Shown piece by piece: positions 1-7,206 of a DNA stretch of 41,913 nt (positions are counted from its first letter, which is position 1; each line of letters starts with the position of its first letter). The notes under the pieces are model-generated. The model was not told the origin of the DNA and did no database searches. It saw only the letters and a program-made list of their open reading frames with translations. The DNA comes from Streptomyces fulvoviolaceus (GTDB lineage Bacteria; Actinomycetota; Actinomycetes; Streptomycetales; Streptomycetaceae), in contig NZ_JOEY01000066.1 of the NCBI RefSeq assembly GCF_000718165.1, positions 1 to 41,913 on the forward strand, read 5' to 3'. The translations under genes were made by a program, and so were the position numbers.

Positions 1-2
1 CC

Positions 3-65
3 ACCCTGCACACCCGCTTGGGCATCATCCAAGGTCTCGTGCACCTGGGCCGCGAATCATGGTGA
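3..65 (+). CDS. C-terminal tail of a gene cut by the window edge
   Basis: Reading from base 3, the frame stays open for 20 codons and ends HLGRESW followed by TGA. The peptide begins TLHTRLGIIQGLVHLG, which reads like the amphipathic end of a real protein with GC-rich third positions. The start lies outside the window, so no family can be assigned. It is same-strand and 49 bases before the next gene. It could also be a chance open frame; nothing else supports it. Confidence 0.3.
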   Translation, partial: TLHTRLGIIQGLVHLGRESW

Positions 66-114
66 GCCGCTGCTGACCCACAACTCTTGACAATTACTCC
101 TGACCGAGCCGCGA

Positions 115-378
115 GTGCTGGTGTGCGGCAGCCGGCACTGGCCGTGGCCGGCGACGGTTGAGGCCGTGCTGGATCGACTGGCAGCACGTCATCACGACCG
201 GCTGGTGGTGATCGAGGGCGCCGCCACGGGCGCGGACCGGGCTGCACACCTCTGGTGCCGCGCACACGGTCTGGGGGCTGACCGTCACCGGTGTCATCCG
301 GTGGACTGGGAAGCTGAGCGGCATACCAGACCCACTCAGTGGCGCTCTGCGGCTGGGAGCAGCCCCAGGATGCGCTGA
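115..378 (+). pseudogene. Truncated SLOG-domain (DUF2493/YspA-like) protein
   Basis: The 87-residue product opens with VLVCGSRHWPW and continues VVIEGAATGADRAAHLW, the two glycine-rich nucleotide-binding stretches of the DUF2493/YspA-type SLOG fold. This family is thought to bind nucleotide-derived ligands and is common on phages and actinobacterial plasmids. A HPVDWE motif follows, as expected. The usual last third of the domain (a run such as RNRRML followed by another strand-helix unit) is missing: after RPTQWRSAAG the frame runs into SSPRMR and a stop, about 40-50 residues short of the usual 120-140. I infer a frameshift or truncation near the end. The start is the GTG at 115, although CTG codons upstream keep the same frame open. 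The stretch 379-505 after it holds no gene. Confidence 0.5.
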
Positions 379-505
379 CCGCGGCTTCGCGGAAATCTTG
401 CCAGGGCCACGTTCACGTGTACGCAGACAGCAATTGCAGCGAATCCTCCCCGAACGCCCGGTTCCCTCCTAGAGTTTCAAGTGGGTTTCTCCGATGGGGG
501 TGAAG

Positions 506-928
506 ATGGATCCGATCACGATGGCTGCTGGCACTGCCCTTGTTAGTGCCATGGCCACGGACGCCTGGGGGCAGATCCGTGAATCCGTGGTGGCATTGTG
601 GCGGCGAGGGCGACCTGAGCGGGCCGAGTCTGTCGCGTTGGAACTTGAAGAGCTCAGGAACCAGGTGCTGGAGGCGCGCAGTCAGAGAGACGCTGTAACC
701 GAGGATGCCCTTGCCGGTGCTTGGCGTTTGCGGCTGCAGCAGTTGTTGCACGGCGACGCAGAGTTGGCTGAGGAGCTTCGGTGCTTGCTCAGCGAGACCC
801 TCGCGCCTGCGCTGGACCAGGACGAACAAGGCCGTGTGCAATCCATCGTGCAGAACGCCACCGTTTTCGGTGGCGTAAGCATTCAAGCCGGCCGAGACGT
901 GCACAACACCTCGCCACCGCGACCATGA
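506..928 (+). CDS. Small helical BELL-like partner of the NLR, with C-terminal QAGRDVH motif
   Basis: The 140-residue protein starts MDPITMAAGTALVSAMATDA. ATG 506 is chosen because GGGGGTG lies just upstream; an in-frame ATG at 494 is also possible. Residues 1-110 look mainly alpha-helical (alternating E/L/R-rich segments, no signal peptide). The C-terminus changes character: a G- and V-rich stretch, FGGVSIQAGRDVHNTS, at about residues 120-135. Nearly the same motif, VNQAGRDVHRTT, occurs near the N-terminus of the next protein. In the published BELL/NLR pairs of multicellular bacteria, a helical effector of about 100 residues ends in an amyloid motif that matches the N-terminus of the adjacent NLR, and this layout fits. 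The stop overlaps the next start (ATGA), so the two are translationally coupled. A role as a membrane-acting death effector is inference; no catalytic motif is visible. Confidence 0.7.
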   Translation: MDPITMAAGTALVSAMATDAWGQIRESVVALWRRGRPERAESVALELEELRNQVLEARSQRDAVTEDALAGAWRLRLQQLLHGDAELAEELRCLLSETLAPALDQDEQGRVQSIVQNATVFGGVSIQAGRDVHNTSPPRP

Positions 929-3612
929 CCGGGGATCCGCCGCTCTCAAGAGGGCGCCAGCAGGCCACGGCCCGAGGCGGAGGCGAGGTCAATCAGGCGG
1001 GGCGTGACGTTCATCGGACGACCGTTGTGCACCAGGCGCCTGCCCCGGCACGGCCCACGGTATTGCGCGGCCTACGCCGGGACGCGCCCTACTTCACGGG
1101 GCGCGACGCCGAACTGAGACGTCTGCTCTCGGCTGTGTCAGAGCAGACGCGTATCCACACCATCGACGGTATGGCCGGTGTCGGCAAGACCGCCCTGGTG
1201 ACCAGAGCAGCTCACTTGCTCGCGAACCGGTTTCCTGATGGGCAGTTCTTCGTCGACCTGAGGGCTCACGCCCCAGGACATACCGCGGCCGAACCGATTG
1301 ACGTGCTCACCACGCTCCTGGCCAGCTTGGGAGTTGATCCGCGCAGCCTGCCGAGCACGTTGGAGGAGCGCAGTGATCTGTGGCGTGACCAACTCGCAGA
1401 CCGCCGCATCCTGCTCGTGCTCGACGACGCAGCCGATATTGATCAGATCGAGCCGCTGCTGCCTGGTGAGGCAGGTTGTCTCACGTTGGTGACAAGCCGG
1501 CGCAGACTCGTCGCGCTCGACGGCGGTGAACCGCTGGAACTCCACACCCTGTCCAAGGACGAGGCCTTCACCCTGTTTCAACGCCTCGCTCACAGAGCTC
1601 CGTCAGCCCGTGCACTGGAGGCAAGCGAGTCCACAGCAGTCGACAGCATGGTGCAACTCTGCGGATGCCTTCCACTGGCGATCGTTGTGCTCGCTGGGCG
1701 CCTAGCCCACCGGCCCACCTGGACTGCGGCTCACCTGGCTGCTGACTTCACCGCCACCACCGACCGCTTGGGCCGCCTGGTGGCCGGCGCCCGTGCCGTC
1801 GACGCAGCCTTCACGCTCTCGTACCGCGACCTCTCCCCCGCCCGGCAGCGCCTGTTTCGACGGCTTGCCCTCCACCCCGGGCCTGACATCGACCCCGATG
1901 CCGCTGCCGCTCTCGACGGCACAACCGGGGCAGAAGCACGTGCCGGGCTGGACGCTCTGTACACAGATCACCTTCTGCAAGAGATATCTCCTCGCAGATA
2001 CTGCCTCCACAACCTGCTGCGCGAATTCGCCAACGACCGCTGCACCGCCCAGGACTCGACCGATGACCGAGACTGTGCCCTCACCCGGCTGTACGAGCAC
2101 TACCAGAACACCATCACCGCAGCCGAGGCCGTGGTCTCGGCACGCGGCTCCGGTTCACCCACGATGCCCGACGAACGCAGCGCCTTGACCTGGCTGCGTG
2201 CTCAACGCGGCAACATCCTGGCCTGCCTGGACCAAGCAGCCGCCCTCGGCCGGACACAACAAGTGATCTCGCTTACAGCAGCGCTGGCGCCCTTCCTTCT
2301 GCGCGAGGGCCCATGGCCTCAGGCAGCCGCTCTCCATGAGCGCGCGGCACATGAGGCTCGCAGGCAAGGAGATGCTTTGGCCGAAGCAGCAGCCGTCAAC
2401 GAACTCGGCCATCTCAGATACGTGAGCGGCGATTACACAGCCGCGATCGGCTTCCACGAGCGTGCCCTTGCTCTCTTCAGCGAACTGGGCGACCAGCGAG
2501 GCGGAGCCCGTGCCCTGTACGGCCTGGGCCTCGCCTGCGGAAAGGCCGACCAATACCAGGCCGCGGTCAAATTCCACGAACGCGCCCTTGCCCTCTTCGA
2601 AGAACTCGGTGACCGACGAGGCCAAGCTCGTGCTCTGCATGGCCTGGCCGGGGTCCACTACATGACAGCCGACTACGCGGCATCCAGCGCCCTCAGCGGA
2701 CGAGCACTGGCACTTCTGGAACAACTGAGAGACCGCCGAGAACAGAGCAACACCTTGCTCAGCCTCGGCTTCGTCCAGTACATGACGGGCAACTACGCAC
2801 AGGCGACCCGCTTCCATGAACGCGCGCTCGCCATCTGCGAAGACCTTGGGGACCGTCACGGACAGGCCCTCGCCCTGCAAGACCTCGGCCGCGTCCGGTA
2901 CGTGACCGGGGATTACCAGGGTGCGGCCGACTTGCATCAGCGGGCGCTGACGCTGTTCGAAAACCTCGGAGACCGGCACGGACAGGCGAACGGACTCAAC
3001 AACCTCGGCCGCGTCCGACACGTGATGGGTGATTACCAGGGTGCGGCCGACTTGCATCAGCGGGCGCTGACCTTGTTCGAAGACCTCGGAGACCGGCACG
3101 GACAGGCGAACGGACTCAACAACCTCGGCCGCGTCCGATACGCGACCGCACACCTCACGGAAGCAGCTGCACTCCACGAGCGCGCCCTCGCGATGTTCGA
3201 AGAGATCGGCCACCGACACGGACGTGCCAACGCCCTACACGATTTAGGCCGTGTGCGTGCAGCAACAGGCGAGCACGCCGAGGCCGCCGACCTCTACGAG
3301 ACAGCCCTCCACCTATTCCAAGAAATCGGCGACCCTCAAGGCGAAGCACAGGTCTGGAACAGCACTGGAGCCCTCTGCAACAAAACCCAGAACCCACCCG
3401 ATGGACTCACCGCCCACCACAAAGCACTTGAGATCGCGCAGCGCACACGAAGCCCACTCGATGAAGCATGCGCACTAGAAGGAGCAGCACGGAGCCACAT
3501 TCTCCTCGGAGATGTCGACGCCGCCATGACAGCCCTACGACAAGCGGTGCGCATCTACGACCGGATCGGTGCCTCAGCCACAGACCCGGCCGCACGCCAG
3601 CCCAGCCCGTGA
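925..3612 (+). CDS. NB-ARC/TPR STAND NTPase (bacterial NLR)
   Basis: The 895-residue protein starts at ATG 925, inside the stop of the upstream gene; the frame is open further upstream but that part overlaps the partner gene. Residues 22-33 carry the QAGRDVH motif shared with the partner. The NB-ARC domain follows, with a Walker A GMAGVGKT at residues 82-89, Walker B RILLVLDDA, a TSRR sensor stretch and a GCLPLAI (GLPL-like) motif, then a winged-helix region. From about residue 484 to 870 there are about ten 40-residue TPR units with the pattern GDY..A...HERAL.LFE.LGDRHGQA. STAND proteins of this form bind a trigger on the repeat sensor, exchange ADP for ATP, oligomerise and activate a partner. 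The coupled partner and shared motif argue for conflict or cell-death signalling rather than AfsR-type regulation; there is no N-terminal SARP DNA-binding domain. Confidence 0.85.
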   Translation: MTGDPPLSRGRQQATARGGGEVNQAGRDVHRTTVVHQAPAPARPTVLRGLRRDAPYFTGRDAELRRLLSAVSEQTRIHTIDGMAGVGKTALVTRAAHLLANRFPDGQFFVDLRAHAPGHTAAEPIDVLTTLLASLGVDPRSLPSTLEERSDLWRDQLADRRILLVLDDAADIDQIEPLLPGEAGCLTLVTSRRRLVALDGGEPLELHTLSKDEAFTLFQRLAHRAPSARALEASESTAVDSMVQLCGCLPLAIVVLAGRLAHRPTWTAAHLAADFTATTDRLGRLVAGARAVDAAFTLSYRDLSPARQRLFRRLALHPGPDIDPDAAAALDGTTGAEARAGLDALYTDHLLQEISPRRYCLHNLLREFANDRCTAQDSTDDRDCALTRLYEHYQNTITAAEAVVSARGSGSPTMPDERSALTWLRAQRGNILACLDQAAALGRTQQVISLTAALAPFLLREGPWPQAAALHERAAHEARRQGDALAEAAAVNELGHLRYVSGDYTAAIGFHERALALFSELGDQRGGARALYGLGLACGKADQYQAAVKFHERALALFEELGDRRGQARALHGLAGVHYMTADYAASSALSGRALALLEQLRDRREQSNTLLSLGFVQYMTGNYAQATRFHERALAICEDLGDRHGQALALQDLGRVRYVTGDYQGAADLHQRALTLFENLGDRHGQANGLNNLGRVRHVMGDYQGAADLHQRALTLFEDLGDRHGQANGLNNLGRVRYATAHLTEAAALHERALAMFEEIGHRHGRANALHDLGRVRAATGEHAEAADLYETALHLFQEIGDPQGEAQVWNSTGALCNKTQNPPDGLTAHHKALEIAQRTRSPLDEACALEGAARSHILLGDVDAAMTALRQAVRIYDRIGASATDPAARQPSP
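2881..3120 (+). repeat. Tandem 120-bp duplication encoding TPR units
   Basis: Bases 2881-3000 and 3001-3120 are two consecutive 120-base units that differ at 9 positions (92.5% identical) and encode two adjacent 40-residue TPRs. The last bases of each unit (GGCGAACGGACTCAAC) are identical and the unit start repeats again at 3121. This is direct evidence of recent in-frame duplication in the sensor array. Confidence 0.9.
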
Positions 3613-3623
3613 GCAACGTGCCA

Positions 3624-3714
3624 TTCCGGGAGCACACTGCAAGCTGCCCGGAACACCTCGTTGAACCGCAGGGGACAGGTGCTGCACTCCGGATAAGCAA
3701 CGGATATCCGGAGT
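3624..3714. terminator. Two hairpins between convergent genes
   Basis: TTCCGGG at 3624-3630 pairs with CCCGGAA at 3647-3653. ACTCCGGATA at 3686-3695 pairs perfectly with TATCCGGAGT at 3705-3714 across a 9-base loop. They lie in the 252-base gap between the NLR gene and the convergent regulator gene. No U-run follows, as is usual for actinobacterial terminators. I see nothing else in the gap. Confidence 0.55.
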
Positions 3715-3864
3715 CCACGCTGACGCGCCCTCAGAAGAGCCCGTCGAAGGGCCGATAGGCTCTGTTCGACGTCACAGTTATGCCGGTAACAGTGACGGCT
3801 CGCCGAAGCCGAGTTCCGCGAGGTCCGGCAGGGCACACGCGGAACGAGATGCCCCCCAGCTTCC

Positions 3865-4629
3865 TCAGCTAGCCGCCTCGAATTCGATTTCGCCGCGATC
3901 CTTCCCACGCCACAGCCCAGACACCTCCTTCCCGATGGAGCGAACCGGCTCAAGGAGTTGCTCGAAGAGGGGTGGGCGAAGGGCTTCCTCAAGGCGACGG
4001 GGATCGTAGATGGGGAAGTCGTCGGGAGCGGCGCGATGGGCGGGAACCCGCATCTCCTTCTCCGACTCCCGGCGCCTCCACGCTCGTGTCCACGCCTTGA
4101 GCCATGCAGGACGCTCACCCTCGGGCACGTCGCAGACGTTGAGGAATGCTACGAGCTGCTCAATCTGCAGCATGGTCTCGCCAAGAACCATTCGGTGCAG
4201 GGTCGTATGGGGCAGTAGACCGGGCGTGCCGGCCCGCCGCTCGATTTCCTCGATCGGCATGGCGCCACTTCTGTAGTAGAGGTGCTGCAGTGCCGCGATC
4301 ATGTCTTCGGGATCCTTGACCACGCTGAGTTTCGGAGGGAGGGTGCGGACCACCTCGCTCGTACGGTGCTCCTCCCACCGGGCTTCCCTCCATAGCTGCC
4401 GCGCGTGGGCGACGTCGGCCCCGCACGCGCGTGTGAAAGCCTCCACCACGGGCAGCTTGGGGATCTTCTCCCCGGTCGTGGCCCGGGACAAGGTCACCGA
4501 GCTGTGGACCGTCCCTTCGGCCAACTGCCGGTACGACAGCCCCGCTTGGCTGCGGCAACTCCGCAGCCAGACGGCGAGTCGACCCAGGCTTCGGTTCGGC
4601 GTGGTGATCGGGTTCTCCGGTCGTCCCAC
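3865..4629 (-). CDS. XRE-type helix-turn-helix regulator with long C-terminal extension
   Basis: The start is taken as the GTG at 4629 (protein begins VGRPENP) because a GAGGGGG ribosome site lies 6-10 bases upstream; the open frame runs further upstream without a better start. The product has 254 residues. Residues about 15-80 form a Cro/C1-type helix-turn-helix: LGRLAVWLRSCRSQAGLSYR, then QLAEGTVHSSVTLSR, a LPVVEAFTRACG helix and an ARQLWREAR helix. The remainder holds a second region resembling a shorter HTH repeat (LLPHTTLHRMVLGE..., LNVCDVPEGERPAWLKAW). No ligand domain was recognised. It follows a small membrane protein gene 13 bases upstream, so the two form an operon. DNA binding is well supported; its target is unknown. 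Confidence 0.75.
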   Translation of the reverse strand: MGRPENPITTPNRSLGRLAVWLRSCRSQAGLSYRQLAEGTVHSSVTLSRATTGEKIPKLPVVEAFTRACGADVAHARQLWREARWEEHRTSEVVRTLPPKLSVVKDPEDMIAALQHLYYRSGAMPIEEIERRAGTPGLLPHTTLHRMVLGETMLQIEQLVAFLNVCDVPEGERPAWLKAWTRAWRRRESEKEMRVPAHRAAPDDFPIYDPRRLEEALRPPLFEQLLEPVRSIGKEVSGLWRGKDRGEIEFEAAS

Positions 4630-4642
4630 GAGCGCCGCCCCC

Positions 4643-4858
4643 TCACATACCGGGGGCAAGGGGAGCGCGGCGGGCCACATGGGCTCCGATCAGACCACCG
4701 CCGGAGAGAATTTCCATCACCGCCGTGACCGGCATCCCCGCATAGGCGAGTACCGCGCCCAGGGCTATCACGATGATGATGACGACGGCCTCCGGCCCAT
4801 TGAGCCGTTCCGGGGCGGTCGGCCCCTGCACGCACGCGTGGCGCTGACGCTTTTTCAC
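4643..4858 (-). CDS. Small single-span membrane protein
   Basis: GTG at 4858 is preceded by GGGAG about 7-11 bases upstream and gives a 71-residue protein beginning VKKRQRHACVQG. One hydrophobic segment, AVVIIIVIALGAVLAYAG at about residues 22-40, should span the membrane; a short G- and A-rich tail follows. Its stop is 13 bases before the regulator start, and the ribosome site of the regulator overlaps its last codons. Nothing indicates an enzyme. It may anchor or modulate the regulator, but that is inferred from position only. Confidence 0.55.
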   Translation of the reverse strand: MKKRQRHACVQGPTAPERLNGPEAVVIIIVIALGAVLAYAGMPVTAVMEILSGGGLIGAHVARRAPLAPGM

Positions 4859-5283
4859 GTCTCGATCTCCCTTGGGAGTTGGGACGCCAGAGGGGAGCCC
4901 CCTGGCGTCACTGACGGGCTGCACAACACCGCTGGGCAACTGCAATCACCCGGCTGTGGAGCATGGTGGCACTAGATCCGGAGACCGCCACAATCGTTGA
5001 TTCACCGGTATCCCCGTACGCCGAGTGACGAAAGTGATGCCTTCCGGAAAGTAGTCCTCCGAAAGGCGCTGACCTGCGGCGGAACAAGATCGGGAAATTG
5101 TCAGTGCCCCGTGGTAAGGAGAATTGATTCAGCCGCAACCCGATTCTTGTTGCACGCGTACGCCCAGCCTTGCGAAGCTCCAACAGGTTCTTCCACATGT
5201 GGAAAACGTCTCGAAGCACGGGCTGCACAACCACTGCTCAGACACGAACCTGATCGCCGAACCGGCTGCAACTGGGACGGCAT
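4859..5283. other. Gene-poor stretch with a 14-bp palindrome
   Basis: No frame in these 425 bases looks like a real gene on either strand. A perfect palindrome, TTCCACATGTGGAA, lies at 5191-5204 and could be a binding site. The promoter of the minus-strand operon (small membrane protein and XRE regulator) should lie in the first part, but I cannot point to convincing -35 and -10 boxes. Confidence 0.5.
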
Positions 5284-5323
5284 ACACGGGAGCCCCGGCA
5301 TTTTGATGCCGGGGCTCCCGTGT
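5284..5323 (-). terminator. Strong 17-bp stem terminator of the recombinase remnant
   Basis: Bases 5284-5300 and 5307-5323 form a perfect 17-base-pair stem (ACACGGGAGCCCCGGCA and its complement) closed by a 6-base loop TTTTGA. It lies 15 bases past the stop of the minus-strand recombinase remnant, the right place for its terminator. Confidence 0.8.
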
Positions 5324-5338
5324 GCTCGGACCCAACAG

Positions 5339-5794
5339 TCAGCGCGGAGCAGGCAACGCGGCGGGCGCATCACCGGTCACCAGGGAGTCCCGGCCAGCCG
5401 CCAGCTCCGGCACGTACTTGTAGAGGGTCGTGCGGGAGACCCCGAGCAGCTTCGCAATCGACATGATGGTGTTCTCCGGCTGCGCGAGCAGAGCGCGAGC
5501 GTGGCGGATCTGCTCTGCGGTCATGGCCGACGGCCGCCCAATGCGCTCCCCGCGCGCGTGCCGCCGCCAGGCCCTCGTGGGTGCCCTGCACGATGAGTTC
5601 GCGGACGAACTCCGCGAGCGCCGCGAACACGTGGAAGACCAACCTGCCACCCGGGTCGTGGTGTCCAGCGCCTCGTGGAGCGACTGGAAGCCGATCCCGC
5701 GCTTGCGTAGGCCGGAGACGATAGAGATCAGGTCTTGGATCGAGCGGCCCAGCCGGTCGAGGGAGGGCACCACCAGGGTGTCGCCGGGCCGGAG
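5339..5794 (-). pseudogene. Serine recombinase (resolvase/invertase) remnant, truncated and frameshifted
   Basis: The minus strand reads LRPGDTLVVPSLDRLGRS, the conserved middle of the resolvase catalytic domain, then LISIVSGLRKRGIGFQSL. The protein then changes frame: GGRLVFHVFAALAEFVREL and VQGTHEGLAAARARG lie in a second frame, and the C-terminal helix-turn-helix (MTAEQIRHARALLAQPE, SIAKLLGVSRTTLYKYVPEL) returns to the first. One base missing from the G run at 5653-5655 and one extra in the C run at 5548-5551 would restore a single frame. The N-terminal third with the catalytic serine is absent; homology starts at the junction with the ISL3 fragment at about 5795. It is therefore not a functional recombinase whatever the cause of the frame breaks. 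Confidence 0.8.
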
Positions 5795-6127
5795 CTAGTC
5801 GAGACACGTTCGACGCTGGTATCGCACCGTCAGCCCGTCGACCTGCTCCGCGAACGTGGTCTTCGGGCAAGCAGGGTTCTCGCAGTACAGGCGGCGCACC
5901 GACAGGTCGATCCGTACCGCACGGCCGCCAACTGCCTCGTCCGCAACGTGTCGCACGTACCGGCTGTGCTCCCAGTCAGAGATCCGGCCGCATCCAGTAC
6001 ATGCGGCCGGTCCCGCCCGGGATCGCGCGGAGATCACCACCACCTCCCCGGACTCCTCGACCGAACCGAGCTCCACAGCACTGAGCTGCGGCAACAGCTT
6101 CAACACGTCGTCGCACACAGGCAGCAT
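5795..6127 (-). pseudogene. ISL3-family transposase, N-terminal fragment
   Basis: From ATG 6127 the minus strand encodes MLPVCDDVLKLLPQLSAVEL, then a zinc-binding ISL3 N-terminus: ACTGCGRISDWEHSRYVRH, GGRAVRIDLSVRRLYC, ENPACPKTTFAEQ and LTVRYQRRT. These are the CxxC and CxxxxC pairs and the HSRYxRH block of ISL3 transposases. The product ends after about 110 residues at a TAG exactly where serine recombinase homology begins in the same frame; the catalytic DDE part, some 300 residues, is missing. No left or right inverted repeat of the IS was identified. It is a dead fragment marking a past insertion and deletion. Confidence 0.8.
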
Positions 6128-6447
6128 CCCGTTGGAGCAGAGGGATGTCACGGCCCAGCCGGACCGATCAACGGCTACGAAAATCTTGTATGAGTCAGGA
6201 TCCGCACCCATCCGACATAGCGCCGTCGGCAACGACCAGGCAAGCCCGGCAGGCAATGGTTCAGTTCGCTGCTGCGTCGGGGCAGGAACGCCGCCGTCGG
6301 CGCGCCGCTGATCCAGGATGGCGGAAACTTGATCATGCGTGACCTGATCTGCATTACATTCAACTCCCCTACTGGTAATGGCACTTGACCTGTCCGGTGG
6401 CGGGTTCCGTCGTCGTGCGGGGGTTCGGGAAAGGAAGCTGGGACACG
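6128..6447. other. Gap before the Tn7-like module; candidate transposon end region
   Basis: No gene is supported here. The minus-strand frame across it lacks family resemblance. The direct word TCAACTCCCCT at 6360-6370 recurs at 18232-18242. CAGGTCA occurs twice on the minus strand (near 6340 and 6390). One end of the transposon should lie in this gap or close to it, but I could not define its terminal bases. Confidence 0.35.
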
Positions 6448-7206
6448 ATGGCTGACGCGCTGGAGGTCGTGCACCGGATCGAGGACGGCAGCAGGAGCAT
6501 CACGGTCCCGGCGGCTCGTGCGGGGTCTGTCCCGTTGACCAGCCGGGGTGAGGTGTGGCGGCCTGCCCGGCATCCCTCCCAGCGGAGCATCGCTACGTGG
6601 TGGTGGTCGGCCACGACCGGCAAGCTGGTGGGCTGCCGGTCCATGAACGTGCTGGCAGTGGCCATGCTGCTGGATTTCAACCCGTCGGTGACGGAGTTCA
6701 CCGCCTGGCCCGCGAAGATCAAGTGGCGTGCGCGGGGTCGGGAACGCAGTGTGGTGCCGGACTTCTTCGTGCGCACGGGTCAGGGTGCGACGCTGGTCGT
6801 GGCGTGTCCTCCGGCGAGCGGGCCGAGTCCTCGATGGCAGGGCCAGCAGCAAGTGTTGCGCCAGGTCTGTGAGGAGGCGGGCTGGGAGTTGGCGATGCCG
6901 CGGATTCCGGAACCGATGGCGTTGTCGAATCTGCGGTGGGCTGCGCGGTATCGGCATCCTCGGTGTGGGGACCGGGAGGTCGAGCGGGCGCTGAAGGCCG
7001 CGTTCCGTACGCCGCGCGCGCTGGAGGAGGGGGTGCGGGCTACGGGGCTTCCGCGTCTGTCGACGCTGCCGCGCCTGTATCACCTGCTGTGGCGGCAGGA
7101 GTTGGGCACGGAGTGGAACCGGGCGATGGGGCCGGACAGCGTGATCCGGGCGTCGGGCCGGATGCCGTCGGCGATGCGCCGTCCTCTGGAGAGGGACGCG
7201 TCATGA
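6448..7206 (+). CDS. tnsA: TnsA-like transposase endonuclease subunit, catalytic residues degenerate
   Basis: ATG 6448 is chosen over the TTG at 6385 because AAGGAAG lies 10 bases upstream; the product has 252 residues. It matches the actinobacterial TnsA-like family in overall layout: WWWSATTGKLVGCRSMN, LLDFNPSVTEFTAWPAKIKW, VVPDFF and, after the core, LRWAARYRHPRCGD. TnsA cuts the 5' ends of Tn7-type elements. The PD of the PD-(D/E)xK core is kept, but the glutamate expected in the YES-type helix is replaced (GCRSMN) and the acidic-x-basic strand reads VVACPP, so cleavage activity is doubtful. Its stop overlaps the start of tnsB by 4 bases (ATGA), giving coupled translation. The family call is good; loss of catalysis is inferred from remembered family motifs. 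Confidence 0.75.
   Translation: MADALEVVHRIEDGSRSITVPAARAGSVPLTSRGEVWRPARHPSQRSIATWWWSATTGKLVGCRSMNVLAVAMLLDFNPSVTEFTAWPAKIKWRARGRERSVVPDFFVRTGQGATLVVACPPASGPSPRWQGQQQVLRQVCEEAGWELAMPRIPEPMALSNLRWAARYRHPRCGDREVERALKAAFRTPRALEEGVRATGLPRLSTLPRLYHLLWRQELGTEWNRAMGPDSVIRASGRMPSAMRRPLERDAS

Noticed and set aside
2155..3219. Repetitive 354-residue frame on the minus strand
   Set aside because: Mirror image of the TPR-coding repeats; no ribosome site and no known family.
4908..5234. 108-residue minus-strand frame
   Set aside because: Crosses the palindrome region, has no ribosome site and no resemblance to a known family.
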